From Rhodocollybia butyracea (lineage: Eukaryota; Basidiomycota; Agaricomycetes; Agaricales; Omphalotaceae), in the NCBI GenBank assembly GCA_015501585.1, contig JADNRY010000032.1:124001-188000 (forward strand): a stretch of 64,000 nt of DNA, read 5' to 3'. Position numbers and translations under genes: made by a program. How positions within the stretch are numbered: the first letter of the stretch is position 1; every line of letters begins with the position of its first letter. The notes under the pieces are model-generated. The model saw only the letters and a list, made by a program, of their open reading frames with translations, did not search any database and had not been told where the DNA came from. Shown in pieces: positions 1 to 10,950 of this stretch.

Positions 1-89
1 TCGCTACATTCTACATCGTCCTCTCAAGTTCACCTTTCCGTCCTGCGCACTCTCCGTCCCGTACACTTAATCATCACTTTCAATTCACG

Positions 90-653
90 ATGCGCTTCAC
101 AACCCGCAGCCCCCTTCCCTTCCGTCCTCCTGGCCTCCCTCAGTTGCATATGGGCAACGCCTATCGCTGTGAGTAATAGACTGTTTGATTTCAATGCGCA
201 ACCAGGGGGGCTGATTTCAAGATAGGTGGATCGGGGTAGCATGATACAACACGGCGTGTTCCTTGAACAAAAGCGCTCAGCGCTGGGCACTCATGCCATT
301 GAGGCTCGTGCTCCAATTCCGGGCGACGGCCCACCCTGGGGAGGGGCAGGATGGCGTCGCACAGGATCCCGGGAAGGAGAAGGCGCCTGTGAAGGCCGGC
401 GCGAGTAAAGCTGGTTGGTGAAGCTTTGAAGTCCCAAATTTCAAATCCACCCATACGACGCCAAACGCACCTCCTGATCATGATCAGGCAATGAAGGAGC
501 GGGCTCGAAAGCTTATAGAAAAGGCTCTCCGCGGGAATACACAAGCATAAGATCACCGTTACCGTGCCTCTCCCTACGGCCAGTCAACTCGCTGTGAATC
601 CCGACTCGGACGTGATCGATCATTGTGAAGTTCAAGCTCAGGCTCGAGCGTGA
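90..653 (+). pseudogene. Relic of a small secreted-protein gene (copy 1)
   Basis: An exon at 90-168 resembles the signal-peptide exon found inverted at 3803-3877: start codon, hydrophobic stretch, then the same GTGAGTA donor. Here one extra base (79 nt against 75 nt) shifts the frame, so the hydrophobic core is not read from the ATG. After a short intron-like stretch, sequence from about 229 reads GSMIQ and then an EARAPI motif, also shared with the second locus. The far end (about 552-653) reads KITVTVPLP and stops at 651, matching ITATVPLP near 4725. I do not recognise the family. The frame damage and short length suggest a dead copy. Confidence 0.35.
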
Positions 654-1239
654 AAGAGATAAAGTTAGATCCTAAAACGAACCGTAGTGAACTGTACAAG
701 AAAGGTCTAGCTATTATTTTAGTGCTGTAGCCGTATCCCATCAGTTACCTTCTATGAAAATTATTTCTCTAACTATGAGGACGCGAATAAATCATGTGAG
801 CGTAGCGGCGGACCGGGATCCGTTCACTTTCAGCGCCTTCAGTGTCAACACCCACTCGGACATCCTCTCATCCTCGGCCAATCTTTTCCATGTCTCTTTG
901 GTATTCAAAACGCTTTTACACCTAGCGATGCGACCTTTCGAATCCCAGCAGCCTGTCTTTGTGGGATCGGAAACACACGGGACTGGAGAATACAAGGCCA
1001 TCGGTAGAAACTGGCAGGAACCTGGGCCAAGCTCTTACACAGAAGACCCGTATGTCTTTTCGCTATTCTACATACTTCCTGCAAGTTGATGTGCTGCTAG
1101 CTACTTGCAATTGCATCTACCAACGCGAAGATGACAACTTGCTTCATCTCGACGTGTTCTGCAACTGGAACAACTCGATTACAACTCGCAGTTCCCTACC
1201 CGTTTTACTGACTTATCACAGCCGAACTGTCAACTGACT

Positions 1240-1650
1240 TTTTTTCTTTGTTAGAACATGTTGATCAGTGCTGCAGCTGCAGCTGTGCAGCCTTGGCCGG
1301 GAATCATTCACCCGACTCTCTCGCCTCATTCAGCGCCCCAAGGTTTCCTTGGCCGCCGTCTAGACACTGCGATCCTTTTCCCCCATACCGAACACGCTCG
1401 CTCATCCTGCCATCAACGATACCCTCGGTACACTACTCCCACTACTCTCTCATATGTATCCCATCATCCCATCGCCAGCCCCAGCATGCACAGTAGTTTA
1501 TTCCAGACCCGTTTCGGCCCCAACTGTTCTCCAAATACGCCCCGCGCGCGTGGTTTTCGGTTGTCCTGCATGAGTCGCCGCGAGAAAGAATGCGTTCCGG
1601 ATGTGCATGAGTATATGGCGAGCTGGGAGGAGTACCTGCCTCGGGCTTAG
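1240..1650 (+). repeat. Duplicated segment, copy 1 (possible short coding relic)
   Basis: This stretch resembles 5780-6330. Both contain a CACCCGACTCTCTCGCCTCA block and a later segment translating to FQTRFGP-like residues, followed by a conserved end, VPDVHEYMASWEEYLPR here and VPDAYEYMASWKKYAPR in the other copy. Conservation at protein level hints that it was once coding. The open frame here (1258-1650) has no recognisable domain, and the sequence between the conserved blocks diverges strongly. It could be the last exon of an unknown gene or a non-coding repeat. Confidence 0.3.
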
Positions 1651-2584
1651 GGTTTGCGGAGGCGTTTGTGTGCCGGAGGGCGGGGATGGGGGGCGATTGG
1701 TGTAGGAAGAATTTAATGGGAAGGTGGGAGGAGGAGGAGGATAAGATCGTTGTACGTGTGTTCTCTACTTCTTTTACTCTGGAATCTGACTTGGACAACC
1801 TCTTCACCTAGAGTTACTTTACCGCTTGCCCGCTTGGAACCACTTCCGTTGACGTCTCAAATCTCTCTGAAAAGTACGACATTATGAACACATCGAAGAC
1901 ACTGGCGTATGATGAATCTTCTACATGCGGCCTCCTTCTGCATGTACCTCATCGTATTCTCTTTTACGATCCAATATGTGGTATCAATATATCGCCCGTT
2001 ATACACATATCTTTCCTATCTGCACCTTTCTGCGTTCCAAATAGTATCAACATTGTCATCTTCAATACTTAGCTATCGAAACCTTTTCACCATCTGCTTC
2101 CACCGACCAGCCTTGTTCGAAAACACTACAAAGACATCGACCTCCATGTTTCTCAGTCTCAACAAAAGCCCAGCCAAGTTCATACTCTACGCGCTCCCAT
2201 ACGCACATTTAGGAATAGTAACTTTGACATCGATTCTAGCAACCTCTTCATCTTACCAACGTAATCTCTTCTCCTCGTACACCTGTCCAGTTCGCATCAT
2301 CGCCCTCATTCCAACCCTTATACCGACAAGATGCGACCATAGCTGCGACTGCGCCTACATCGCTGTATTCTTGGCCTACCTCATACCTCAACAATCCCTC
2401 TATTGAGTCTTGGCCAAAGTCGAAGCACTTTCCTCTCCAGACCCGCTATGTCAAAATGTCCCTTAAGCATCTTTCTTAGTTAGTATCTTACCCTGTCTAC
2501 GCGCCAGAGAAGTTGCAAGAACGTGTATCACGCTGTATCGCGGTACTCGCCACCAATACTACGCCACCATCTGTCACCATGCGG
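1651..2584. other. Spacer without a recognisable gene
   Basis: A 165-residue open frame at 1909-2406 is hydrophobic and low in complexity. It has no motif I recognise and no convincing splice context. I see nothing else in this stretch. Confidence 0.4.
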
Positions 2585-3600
2585 CTACCCAGGATTTCAA
2601 GGATATCGATCCCTGTGATCGCAAAAGATATTTTTCATCTGTATTACTTATGATAACTTTGAGTCTTATGTATATCAAAGGCTGTGGATTCAACTTGACT
2701 CTGGAAAGCGGAAGATGTCCCTGCAATCGGAATGAGGCTGTTTTGGACAGTTTTGGACCAGGACAAGAACAGGTTACAGGATCCCCCTCCCGATTATCGG
2801 ATTATGGTACACGGATCCTTGGCCCCACCCTTCAGCATGCGCAGAGCCATTTTTTCCCGACAAGAAACAGCTAAGAAACAACAGGAAACTTCCGAAGAAC
2901 ACACCCAACGGACAAAGAGAAAGCAGAACTTACTTCATATTTAGCTGATATTATTGCTTTTTCTTCCAGTGTTTCGCGAGCGGGGCCCACTCTACTACCT
3001 TTTGGAAGTCCATATCATGTAGGGCTCAAAACCGACGGCATCGATTTCCGTATCGATTTTCCATCCGAGTACGTACTTTTTGCGACATTTTTCACTCATT
3101 TTCACTGTTCAGCGTACAGCGTGGTACTTTGTAAATCGTAAGCGAGACTTTGAGAATTGGAACCGGGGCCGAACTTTGAGCTTCACACTGAAAGCCTCAA
3201 GCACTCTCAAGCACCTTTCTCAGGCTGTCCAATGTTCCAGAAATTTCTAGAGAACTCGCGAGAACGTTTTCTTACGCTTGTAATGCTGTTCAACTTTCTT
3301 GAGATTTTCTAGAGAACTCGCGAGAATGTTGAACTTGCTGCAAGGTTATTGCAGTGCTCGCCACCATATGGCTAAGTATCTGTGGCTGACCAGGATTTCA
3401 AAGATCCCTGTACTAAGATCACACAAAAAAAAAATTACATCGATCTGTCCCTGGCATCGGAAACCCCCCGCTCACTCGGATCCTTGACGCCCCCCTTCAG
3501 CAGAGCTATTTTTTCCCAAGAGGAAACAGCAGGAAACTCTTACAAGAGAAAGAGAGGAAGCAGAATTTTAGCTGGTATGTACTTACTTTTTCTTCGCAAG
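2585..3600. repeat. Diverged duplicated block (2585-2960 and 3370-3600)
   Basis: Two halves share an ordered series of short matches. Both start with a GGATTTCAA(G/A)GAT block, then a CCTGCAATCGGAA or CCTGGCATCGGAA block, GGATCCTTG, CTTCAGCA, AGAGC(C)ATTTTTTCCC, an AGGAAACT block and a final AGAGAAAG..GCAGAA block. The spacing differs between halves, so this is an old duplication. No protein is recognisable in either half. Confidence 0.35.
3244..3326. repeat. Perfect 21-bp direct repeat with palindromic core
   Basis: The 21-bp motif at 3244-3264 recurs exactly at 3306-3326, a 62-bp period. It contains the palindrome CTCGCGAG. The flanks diverge immediately (ACGTT after the first copy, TGTT after the second). 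Confidence 0.6.
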
Positions 3601-3802
3601 TGGGGGGTCTTTTGAATCGTCAATAATTCCAGGACTGTATCGATTTTAATTCTCATTCATACTTTTACGACAGTTGCGACTGTTTCAGCAGGTTTCAGCG
3701 CATACACATCTTTGAAATCTACTACTCGGGTTGGAGCGTTCTTAAGCGGGCCTATCAGCCCCCTGGTTGCGCATTGGAATCAAGCAGTTTACCACTACTC
3801 AC

Positions 3803-3877
3803 AGCGATGGGTGTTGCCAAGATGCAACTGAGGGACGCGACGAGGAGAACAGAAGCGAAGGGAATGGTGAAATGCAT
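3803..3877 (-). pseudogene. Isolated signal-peptide exon of the small secreted family (copy 2)
   Basis: On the minus strand 25 codons run from an ATG at 3877 to a GTGAGTAG splice donor: a basic/polar start, a VLLVASLSCIL hydrophobic core and an ATPIA cleavage-like end. This is a typical fungal secretion signal. No acceptable second exon follows downstream on this strand. The expected exon-2-like sequence (SMIQ ... LEARAPI) lies upstream instead, at about 4530-4400, so the locus is rearranged. Confidence 0.45.
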
Positions 3878-4399
3878 CGCAGGTGATGATCAAGTGTGCA
3901 AGACGAAGACTCGTAGTGTGTAGGACGAATGTGCAAGACGGAGTGCAAGATGAAAATAACGGTGTCGAATAGAGCGGGAGTGTAGTGGGAAGGGATGAGA
4001 CCTGATGAGACTGTAGTGCAGTAGAGTTTTTTTTTGAGTGCCTACTCCGACCAGCAGAGTGAGTGAACTTTCCACAAGTGTGGAATCACTCGAAGAACCT
4101 CGAGAAGTCTTTATACCAGCTCGAAAAGGAGCAGATGAGCATTCTGCATTTCGGGCAAATTTGGTTTTAGGCCCTATCGTAGATCTTCGTAGATTTTCGT
4201 AGATCCAGGTTCAAGCAGCTCTGGGTGACCTTTTTAGGGAAAATTAGTAGAAAATTAGTGGTAAATTCGCCTATTTTTTGGTATTAACGCAGGACCAGAC
4301 CTGACCAGATGCACTGGAAGTAAGTACGCAGGAAATTTCGATCAAAGTTCTAGTTCAAGTCGGCCCCGGTTCCAATTCTCCGCTTCATCCTTCTTATTC

Positions 4400-4919
4400 C
4401 CGGTAGGCCGCCCGAAATTGGAGCGCGAGCCTCAAGTGAGTGAATTTCCGTCGCTCGTGAGTTCAAGTGAGACTCGGAATGCTGTTGTATCATGCTCCCG
4501 CGATCAACCTATATTTATTATTGAAATCATGGGTCAAAGAAAAAGCCGGAGGAAGGCAAGCCCAAGAGAGCCCAAGTCGAGGAAGGAAAAGGAGATAACG
4601 TCGAATCTTTTGACCGGGTCGAGTGCTGATATCAAGGATTTCAAAAAGACTCAGGCACACAACTTGGGTGTGGATTCGGATAACGGGGTTCGGCTCTTTG
4701 TAAGTAGAGAAAGCTTTCACAGTGCACGGTATCACTGCTACCGTGCCCCTCCCTGCGTCGGGCGATAAAATCCCTGTGGGTACTGTTGCGAAATTCGAGC
4801 TCACGTACATAGGACAAGATCCCAAGTACAAAGATGTTACATTTACTGTCGTGTTCGATCCTAAAACGCACTATGGGGAAATGTCCAGTGTGGATGGGGT
4901 GTTTTATTCTAGCAAGTAG
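4400..4919 (+). pseudogene. Rearranged coding relic (copy 2 body)
   Basis: The block 4400-4530 is the inverted counterpart of about 220-330, while 4722-4919 on the plus strand matches the end of copy 1. The latter reads ITATVPLPASGDKIPVGTV and ends FYSSK with a stop at 4917. The open frame 4722-4919 is conserved enough in its VPLP motif to suggest former coding. Because one block is inverted relative to the other, an intact gene cannot be assembled here. The family is unknown to me. Confidence 0.3.
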
Positions 4920-5779
4920 TATATTTTTCGTGCTGTAACCGTATCTGTAACTTACTGCGAATTCGGTTACCTTGTATGGGAATTACTCTCCACGTGAGCG
5001 GCTTGGTGGCGGCGGACCGAGATCCCAGGCCCAGTGTCCAACCGTCCAACATGTCCGCTAGCTCAGTACTCAGTCGTCGTGTTCAGCGCCAGCTTTCAGG
5101 GATCTACGGCTCTTAAAGTTATTTGTGATCTTTCATCATCCTGCTTTTGAGGATTCTCAGCACTTTAGTCGCTTCCCATTGCATCGCTAAATCTTTTAGG
5201 AAAATATTCCAGACCATTCGCACCTACCGCACTACGAAACTTGCACCTTGACATGTTCCAACTCATAATGTGTCTGGAGAACAACTCGATTACAACCCAT
5301 TTCCTTGCAGCTCCTTTTTGCGCAGATAGAGCAGCTCGAAATCAGATCTAGAGTTATACTCTCCCATACCACAGTCTTGCTTCGGACGCGCGCGCGAGAT
5401 CTCATGTCTGCCATGTACGAGCTCCTCGCGCGGTGTAGCATCTTGACCCAGCCTGTCTTGTTCTAGGTTCAAACGAATTCAAACATTCATCGATTCATCG
5501 TATTGCGCCAGCTCGTTAACGTGTTATTCCTATCCACTTTTTCAGGGCTTGTCTTCTCGGATTCAATCAAGGATGCGGATGCTCTCATCTCCGAGTCCTT
5601 CTCTTTCAATGCGCCCGTTTTTTCTGATTCTGGAGAACTGGGATGTTGGGATTTTCACCGGGTTTGATACAGCTGAGCAACAGCTGAGGATTATTTACAC
5701 AAATACACGAGAGGATCTCCTGACGAGGAGTTGTTTCGAATGTACTGCGTGTCTGTGCGTTTACCGTGACCGATCTGAC

Positions 5780-6490
5780 TTTTTCTTTCTTAGTACCTGG
5801 TTGGCGCTTAGCGCTTAGCGTTGGCCCCGAATTCTTCACCGAGCTCTTCACCCGACTCTCTCGCCTCACTCCATTCACATGTCTCATCCAGTTAAGCATT
5901 ACGACTATCGTAATCTCCGGTTCAGACGACAATGTCGAAAACCACGCAAACGTCTCATATATAGGCATTGCCGTCAACGCCGTGGTCCTCTTCCCAAAAC
6001 CTATCATGCCCATGCTGACATTACGCCATCAGCTTCAGCTTTCGTCCCTTTCCAGAGTCCCCCTCATTCCGAACACATTCGTTCAGCTTGCTACCACCAA
6101 TATCTGTCGGTACACTACACTACTCCCACTACCACTCTCCCATCCGTTACCGGTTTACCGGCCCCCAGCATGCACAACACTCTTCCAAACCCGTTTCGGC
6201 CCCCTCTGTCGGTCGCTCTGCACGGGCTGCACAAGTCGCCAGAAAGCGTTCGCCCCGGGAACGAATGGGTGCCGGATGCGTATGAGTATATGGCAAGCTG
6301 GAAGAAGTACGCGCCGAGGCCGAGGGAGGTGAGGCTCGTGGATGCATCCAGGAGGTTGTGTGGCTGGGGCGGGGGCGATTGGTGTAGCAGGAATTGCAAG
6401 GGGAGTGCACGTGTGGTGGGATCGGAGCGATCGAGGGATGGGATGGTATGGATTTTACTAGCGAAGGATTACGAGTCTGTGGAAACGTAA
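5780..6490 (+). repeat. Duplicated segment, copy 2 (possible short coding relic)
   Basis: This is the partner of 1240-1650. The frame at 5879-6490 carries the conserved EWVPDAYEYMASWKKYAPR segment and continues 60 residues beyond it to a stop. Another frame (5766-6332) overlaps it, and only the final block is conserved between copies. I cannot assign a function, and there is no clear start. Confidence 0.3.
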
Positions 6491-6939
6491 CTTTATAGGC
6501 GTTTCTTTTCTATATACATATATACTAATCTGTGCTACTTGCTATGATTTCGAATTTTATTCACGTTGATTCTCGATAGACTGACCTTGAGTCTCTACCT
6601 GTGTACCTCTTATATACCGAGCATGTTGCCATAGTACAATGGCTGTTCAGAGTAGAAATGAGATTATTGGCAAGGCACTGAATCTACGTTTGCTATGGTA
6701 TCGGCACTGAGGCCTTTGTCTACACAGAAATTAAAGGACCACGAGCTCGCGAGGTAAATCCATTAATGCCACATCGGGCCTATTATCAGACTACTATTAT
6801 ACATATGCGTGGAACACATCCAAGTACCATACACCGGACAGGAACCAGATATCTACAGGATATGACAAAACATGTGGGCAAAGCCCGACAGAGATATTCA
6901 ACGGCGGTTTGAGCAATGCGTTTCCTGTCAGCCAGCGGT
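6491..6939. other. Spacer without a recognisable gene
   Basis: AT-rich sequence with short, unsupported frames. From about 6940 it merges into the 3' flank of the tandem family, which recurs at about 8335. Confidence 0.4.
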
Positions 6940-7131
6940 AATACGATCCAACAAGTTTCTCCTCAGAATTTTACAGGCGTCGACGATAACAGCCATCAAG
7001 ATTCCTGAGAACCCCAAAAGGCCACCTCCTGCAATGGGGTCAGTCGCATAGAGTGAGAGGAAAGACCAAAAATTTCAAAGAGTTACCAAATCTAGAAGTA
7101 AAGATTTATTCCAAGTACAAGTATCGTATCG

Positions 7132-7876
7132 CTATTTCTCCTTTGGCTTCTTTCTTACCGGAAGTGTTAATAAATGCTCCCCGCCTCTCTTCCTTCCAGA
7201 TTTAGGAGAGCACGGGGGTAGACACGCAGTACTAGCCGTACCCACAGCAGCACCCGTACCTTGAGAATCAGAGTAAGGCGAAGATTACGGGAGAGCAGGC
7301 TGCCTAGGCAGATCAGCAGCAGCTTTTTTGACAGCCTCAGGGGTCCCCTCCCACCCACTGATCACCTTCAAAAACGCGTATGCACCACGTGAATGAGTCC
7401 ATCCTCGTCGACGGCGATAACCGCACCAAACAAAATATTGTGCGGATTCTGCCATTTTCTCGGCCTGACGACATATCCGTAGCTTGTCCTGCCGGCACAG
7501 AAGCTGCCGCCTTGGAGCTTGTAATAAAGCACTATGAAGGGGGAGGTAAGTCGCTCCACGGAGCCCCCATCCACATGTATGGCCTCGAGATCCAGATTTG
7601 GATCTCCCATTTCCTTCCCCATGGATTTAACGGACTCCCTGATGCGGGTCTGCGCTGCGGGTGACACTGCTATTGGTGTACCGTCACGCTTATCAACGGG
7701 TTGCGCTGTATACTTGGTCTAGATCTCGCGTCGCTCCTAGTTTTTGGGATAGTCAATAAACTAGAATCGACGCATACGCATCATGTAAAGTCGTACCAGC
7801 GTTGGCATGGCACATGCAAGGGAAATGAGGAACGCAAGGAGGACGAAACCCAGCGAGTTCGGACGGGTAAGAACAT
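7132..7876 (-). pseudogene. Broken copy A of the tandem secreted-protein family
   Basis: The start codon at 7876 and the exon-1 sequence align with the intact copies at 9353 and 12985, but two extra bases near the start shift the signal peptide out of frame. After the intron, exon 2 begins GAG CGA CGC as in the other copies and meets a TAG three codons later. The body (7368-7667) still reads the family core, with YYKLQGGSFC and GAVIAVDEDGLIHVVH. A deletion after this core removes the DSLNSGDEEQ-like region and shifts the frame again before the conserved FLKVISGWEG segment. The stop equivalent to that of copy B lies at 7132-7134. The upstream and downstream flanks are also duplicated. Dead copy. 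Confidence 0.7.
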
Positions 7877-8002
7877 TGAGGAAGATAATCAGATACTTCT
7901 GTGTGAGACTGAGAGGAGCGTTGAAGTTGAGATGCTGGCCACAAAGCGGCGCGATACGACTGAACTGAGCCAGCAGTTGGGGAACAGTTTGCTCTTTCGT
8001 TT

Positions 8003-8012
8003 CATTTATATA
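8003..8012 (-). promoter_or_regulatory. TATA-like element of copy A promoter
   Basis: The minus strand reads TATATAAATG about 127 bp upstream of the copy A start codon. The same position upstream of copy D (13104-13113) reads GATATAAATG. Conservation between paralogues supports it as a core promoter element. Confidence 0.4.
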
Positions 8013-8527
8013 CTGGAGGCAGTGTACATATGCATATATGATGAGTTGACATGGAAAGATTTACTGCTAATCTACGAAACACAAAGTCGAGCAAGTCCTG
8101 GACCTGCCCTGGACTATAAAAATGGAGGTTACAACCTCATTAGAGATAGAGTTCAGTACTTCCCCTGACCCTCCCCGTACTCACACTGGCCAGGGAGGCG
8201 CTGAAATTCAGAGACTGTAGCCTACGTCGGCGTCCACCACCATTCCGCCCACAGGAATATCATCTTCACTGTGGCAAATACATCAGCTGTGGCGGCGCGT
8301 CGTGACTCGTCGTTGGGCAGTAGATTCTGCAGTCAGGATTTTACAGGCGTCGATCAAGATTCCTGAAATCCACAAAAGGCCACCTTCCGCAATGGATCAG
8401 TCGTGTAGAGTGAGAGGAAAGACCGTGACTATAGGCGCATCCCACAGGAACAGTCTCGAACAGTCACGGTCTGGCTATTCCGAAGGTTTGGAGATAAAGA
8501 TTTATTCCAAGTACAAGTATCGTATCG

Positions 8528-9353
8528 CTACTCCTTCTTTGGCTTCTTTAATGCAGGTCTGATCGGAAGCTCTATTTTCCCCTCCTCTTCCTTGACTGGT
8601 ACTTCTAATGAATGCTTCCTCTTCCCTCCATGTTTAGACTCAGCACTAGCGGCACTCGGGTCTTGTGAAGCAGAGTTCGGTGAAGCAGGCTCAGGTAAAT
8701 TAGCAGCAGCTTTTTTGACAGCCTCAGTCATCCCCTCCCAACCACTTATCACCCTCAAAAACTTGGAGTCGGCTTCCTTCCAGAGCTCCAAGCTCTTCTT
8801 CTGCTCCTCGTCTCCAGAGTTCAAGGAATCAAATGAAGGTAGGTGGACCACGTGCAATCCATCCTTGTCGCTGACAACAACCCCACCAAGCAAAATACGA
8901 GGATTCTGACCCTTCGGGTTGACGAAATATCCATAGCCAGGATTGTCGGCACAGAAGTTGTCTTTTCCGGCTATTACCTTCCTTGAAAAAAATTCAAGTT
9001 CCATCTTTTCGAGCTTGAAATAATACAGTTTGTCGGGGGCGGGGGGTACATATTGGAATGTCCCGGGCGAGGGCACACGTAGCTCTCGAATCGGTTCTCC
9101 CATTTTCTCCAATATGGCATTAATGGAGTTCTTAACGTCTCTCTCCAGTCCCTCTGCGAGCCATACTAGTTGACCACGTTCACCGAGCATCGTCACTCTA
9201 TAATGGTGTAAGCCGCGTCGCTCCTAGTTTTGGAAAAGTCAATAAACCAGAATCGACGCATCATGCAAGTCTTACCAGCGTTGGCATGGCACATGCAAGG
9301 GAAATGAGGAACGTGAGGAGGGCGAAGCCCAGCGAGTGACGTGTGAAGAACAT
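8528..9353 (-). CDS. Predicted secreted protein, tandem family copy B
   Basis: Two exons: 9276-9353 (26 codons) and 8528-9223, with a 52-nt intron (GTAAGA donor, CTAG acceptor), giving 257 residues. Exon 1 is a clean secretion signal (MFFTRHS, then GFALLTFLIS, ending ACAMPTL). Exon 2 opens with ERRG, a Kex2-like dibasic site. The core contains the conserved segments DERG-like (GERGQLV), YYFKLEKM, NFCADNPGYGYFV, ILLGGVVVSDKDGLHVVH and LRVISGWEGMTEAVKKAAA. The last 50 residues are rich in Lys, Glu and Ser (KRKHSLEVP, KKPKKE). I do not recognise any known domain. It lies between a broken copy (7132-7876) and further copies at 11.9-13.0 kb. A transposon sits 24 bp upstream of its start codon. Function unknown; a secreted effector-like role would be speculation. 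Confidence 0.65.
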
Positions 9354-9377
9354 TGAGGAAAGATAATCTGATACTTC

Positions 9378-10533
9378 AGGAATGGGATTCCATTCTCTTA
9401 AGGAAATGGACTCTATTTATGATCAGTATACTTTAAGTACATCGCAACTACTTAAGAATGTAAAAGTACTTAAAGACTACAAAATACTTAAGACTATGCT
9501 ATCAGAGGAGAATGGAAAGGTTCAAGCAAAGATCTTAAGGGACTCATTCAGAGCAGAGCCTGAGCAACCTTAAGAATATTTTGGAGCCTTACTGTCTGAG
9601 TCCTGTCTTAAGGATGTCGTTAAAGAACATGTAAAAAGCTCAATGCAACCAGTCACTTACCCGCATCTCATTATCTTATCATTCTCCCTTTCGCTTTTGC
9701 CTCTTTTGCTATCAGAGTCATCTGGTGCCACTACAGCACAGAAGTCAAATTTGAACCGAGAAGGCACTGTATCACCAATGGTCAATTGAGGACAGTGCTG
9801 TCAACAGTCTGTGAGTTGTGCAGGCCACCACACCAAGTGGTAGGCGGGGCCCAGTAGTGACAGACAGTGGATTGGATGAGTCGATGTGGCGCAACGAGGA
9901 TGAAAGGAAGAGGAAAGAGGCGAAGTGATGTTAGCGCCCATTTCCATCAACCAATGTGATGGGTCAAAGCACCGCTCAGAAAATACAATAAATAAGAGCC
10001 GGCATGGGCTTTGTCTGATCTCCTTTTGTCTTTTTAAACAATAGACAGAAGCACTTCAAGTTTAAAATGCTTGACCACCGCGGGCTGCCGTCTTCTTGCC
10101 TTTTCCCTCCCCCCTCCTGCCTATGTATCGTTCTTGATGCAACAAAGTGTTCAACTCGGTCCTCAGATTTGAATAGCGTGCCATGCGCTATTGGGCAACA
10201 CGGGCAAGAATTTTGTATTACTGGGTGGTCAGCAGTGGTCAGCGAGGGAAGCAGCGAGGTAGTTGAGAACAGAATAAATGATAGGTTTCGTCTCGTTTGA
10301 TAAGTGTCTCCTTATGCACTGGCGTGCAACTAGGCATGGTTATTTCTTAATCCAACTGTTGTTAAGATATTTTTAAGAGCATCACAATGTTCTTAAAGAA
10401 ATTTGTCTTAAGAATCATTAAAAGAATAGTGGTTAAGAACTTGTGGGGGAATAATTTTTTTCTTAAAGAATATCTTAAAACAATACATCATAAATAGTGT
10501 CTATTCTTTAAGAACAACGGAATCCCACTGTAC
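9378..10533. mobile_element. Non-autonomous DNA transposon (hAT-like), 1156 bp
   Basis: The element is bracketed by the 8-bp target duplication GATACTTC at 9370-9377 and 10534-10541. The undisturbed target is seen in the paralogous flank near 7890-7900. Imperfect terminal inverted repeats share TGGGATTCC and TCTTAA blocks. Both subterminal regions are dense in CTTAAG/TTAAGAA motifs (for example 9408-9560 and 10340-10520). Eight-base duplications and subterminal motif arrays are typical of hAT-type elements. No transposase frame is present, so it would need enzyme supplied elsewhere. It interrupts the 5' region of copy B. Confidence 0.7.
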
Positions 10534-10541
10534 GATACTTC

Positions 10542-10950
10542 TGTGTGAGACTGAGAGGAGCGTTGGGGATGAGATGCTGACGAAAAAGCGGCGCGATACG
10601 AGTGAACTGAACCAGCAGTTGGGGAACAGTTTGCTCTTTTGTTTCGTTTTATCCTTCGACACAATGGGTATATGTATATATGATGAGTTGATACGGAAAG
10701 ATTTACTACTGAGTATTGCCAATTTACGAAACACCAAGTCGCAAGTACTGGACCTGACCTGGACTATCCAAAAATGGGGGTTAACCTCGTTAGAGATAGA
10801 GTCCTGCACTCCCCTGACTCACACTAGCCAGGGAGATGCTGAGATTCAGAGACTGTGTAGCTTACGTTGGCGTCCACCACCATTCCGCCCTCCGGGACGT
10901 CTCCACTGTGGTAAAACATACATCAGCTGTGGCGGCGTGATATCCTACAT
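10542..10950 (-). repeat. Displaced 5' flank of copy B (family upstream repeat)
   Basis: This segment continues the copy B upstream region beyond the transposon. It parallels 7900-8300 upstream of copy A, including a CCAGTTGGGGAACAG-type block, a CGGAAAGATTTACT block, GGTTAACCTCGTTAGAGATAGAGT and the CGTCCACCACCATTCCGCCC block. A TATA-like GGATAAAA (minus strand, near 10650) now lies about 1.3 kb from the copy B start codon because of the insertion. Confidence 0.6.

Noticed and set aside
1909..2406. 165-residue plus-strand open frame
   Set aside because: Hydrophobic, biased composition, no domain, no paralogue and no splice or promoter context; probably chance.
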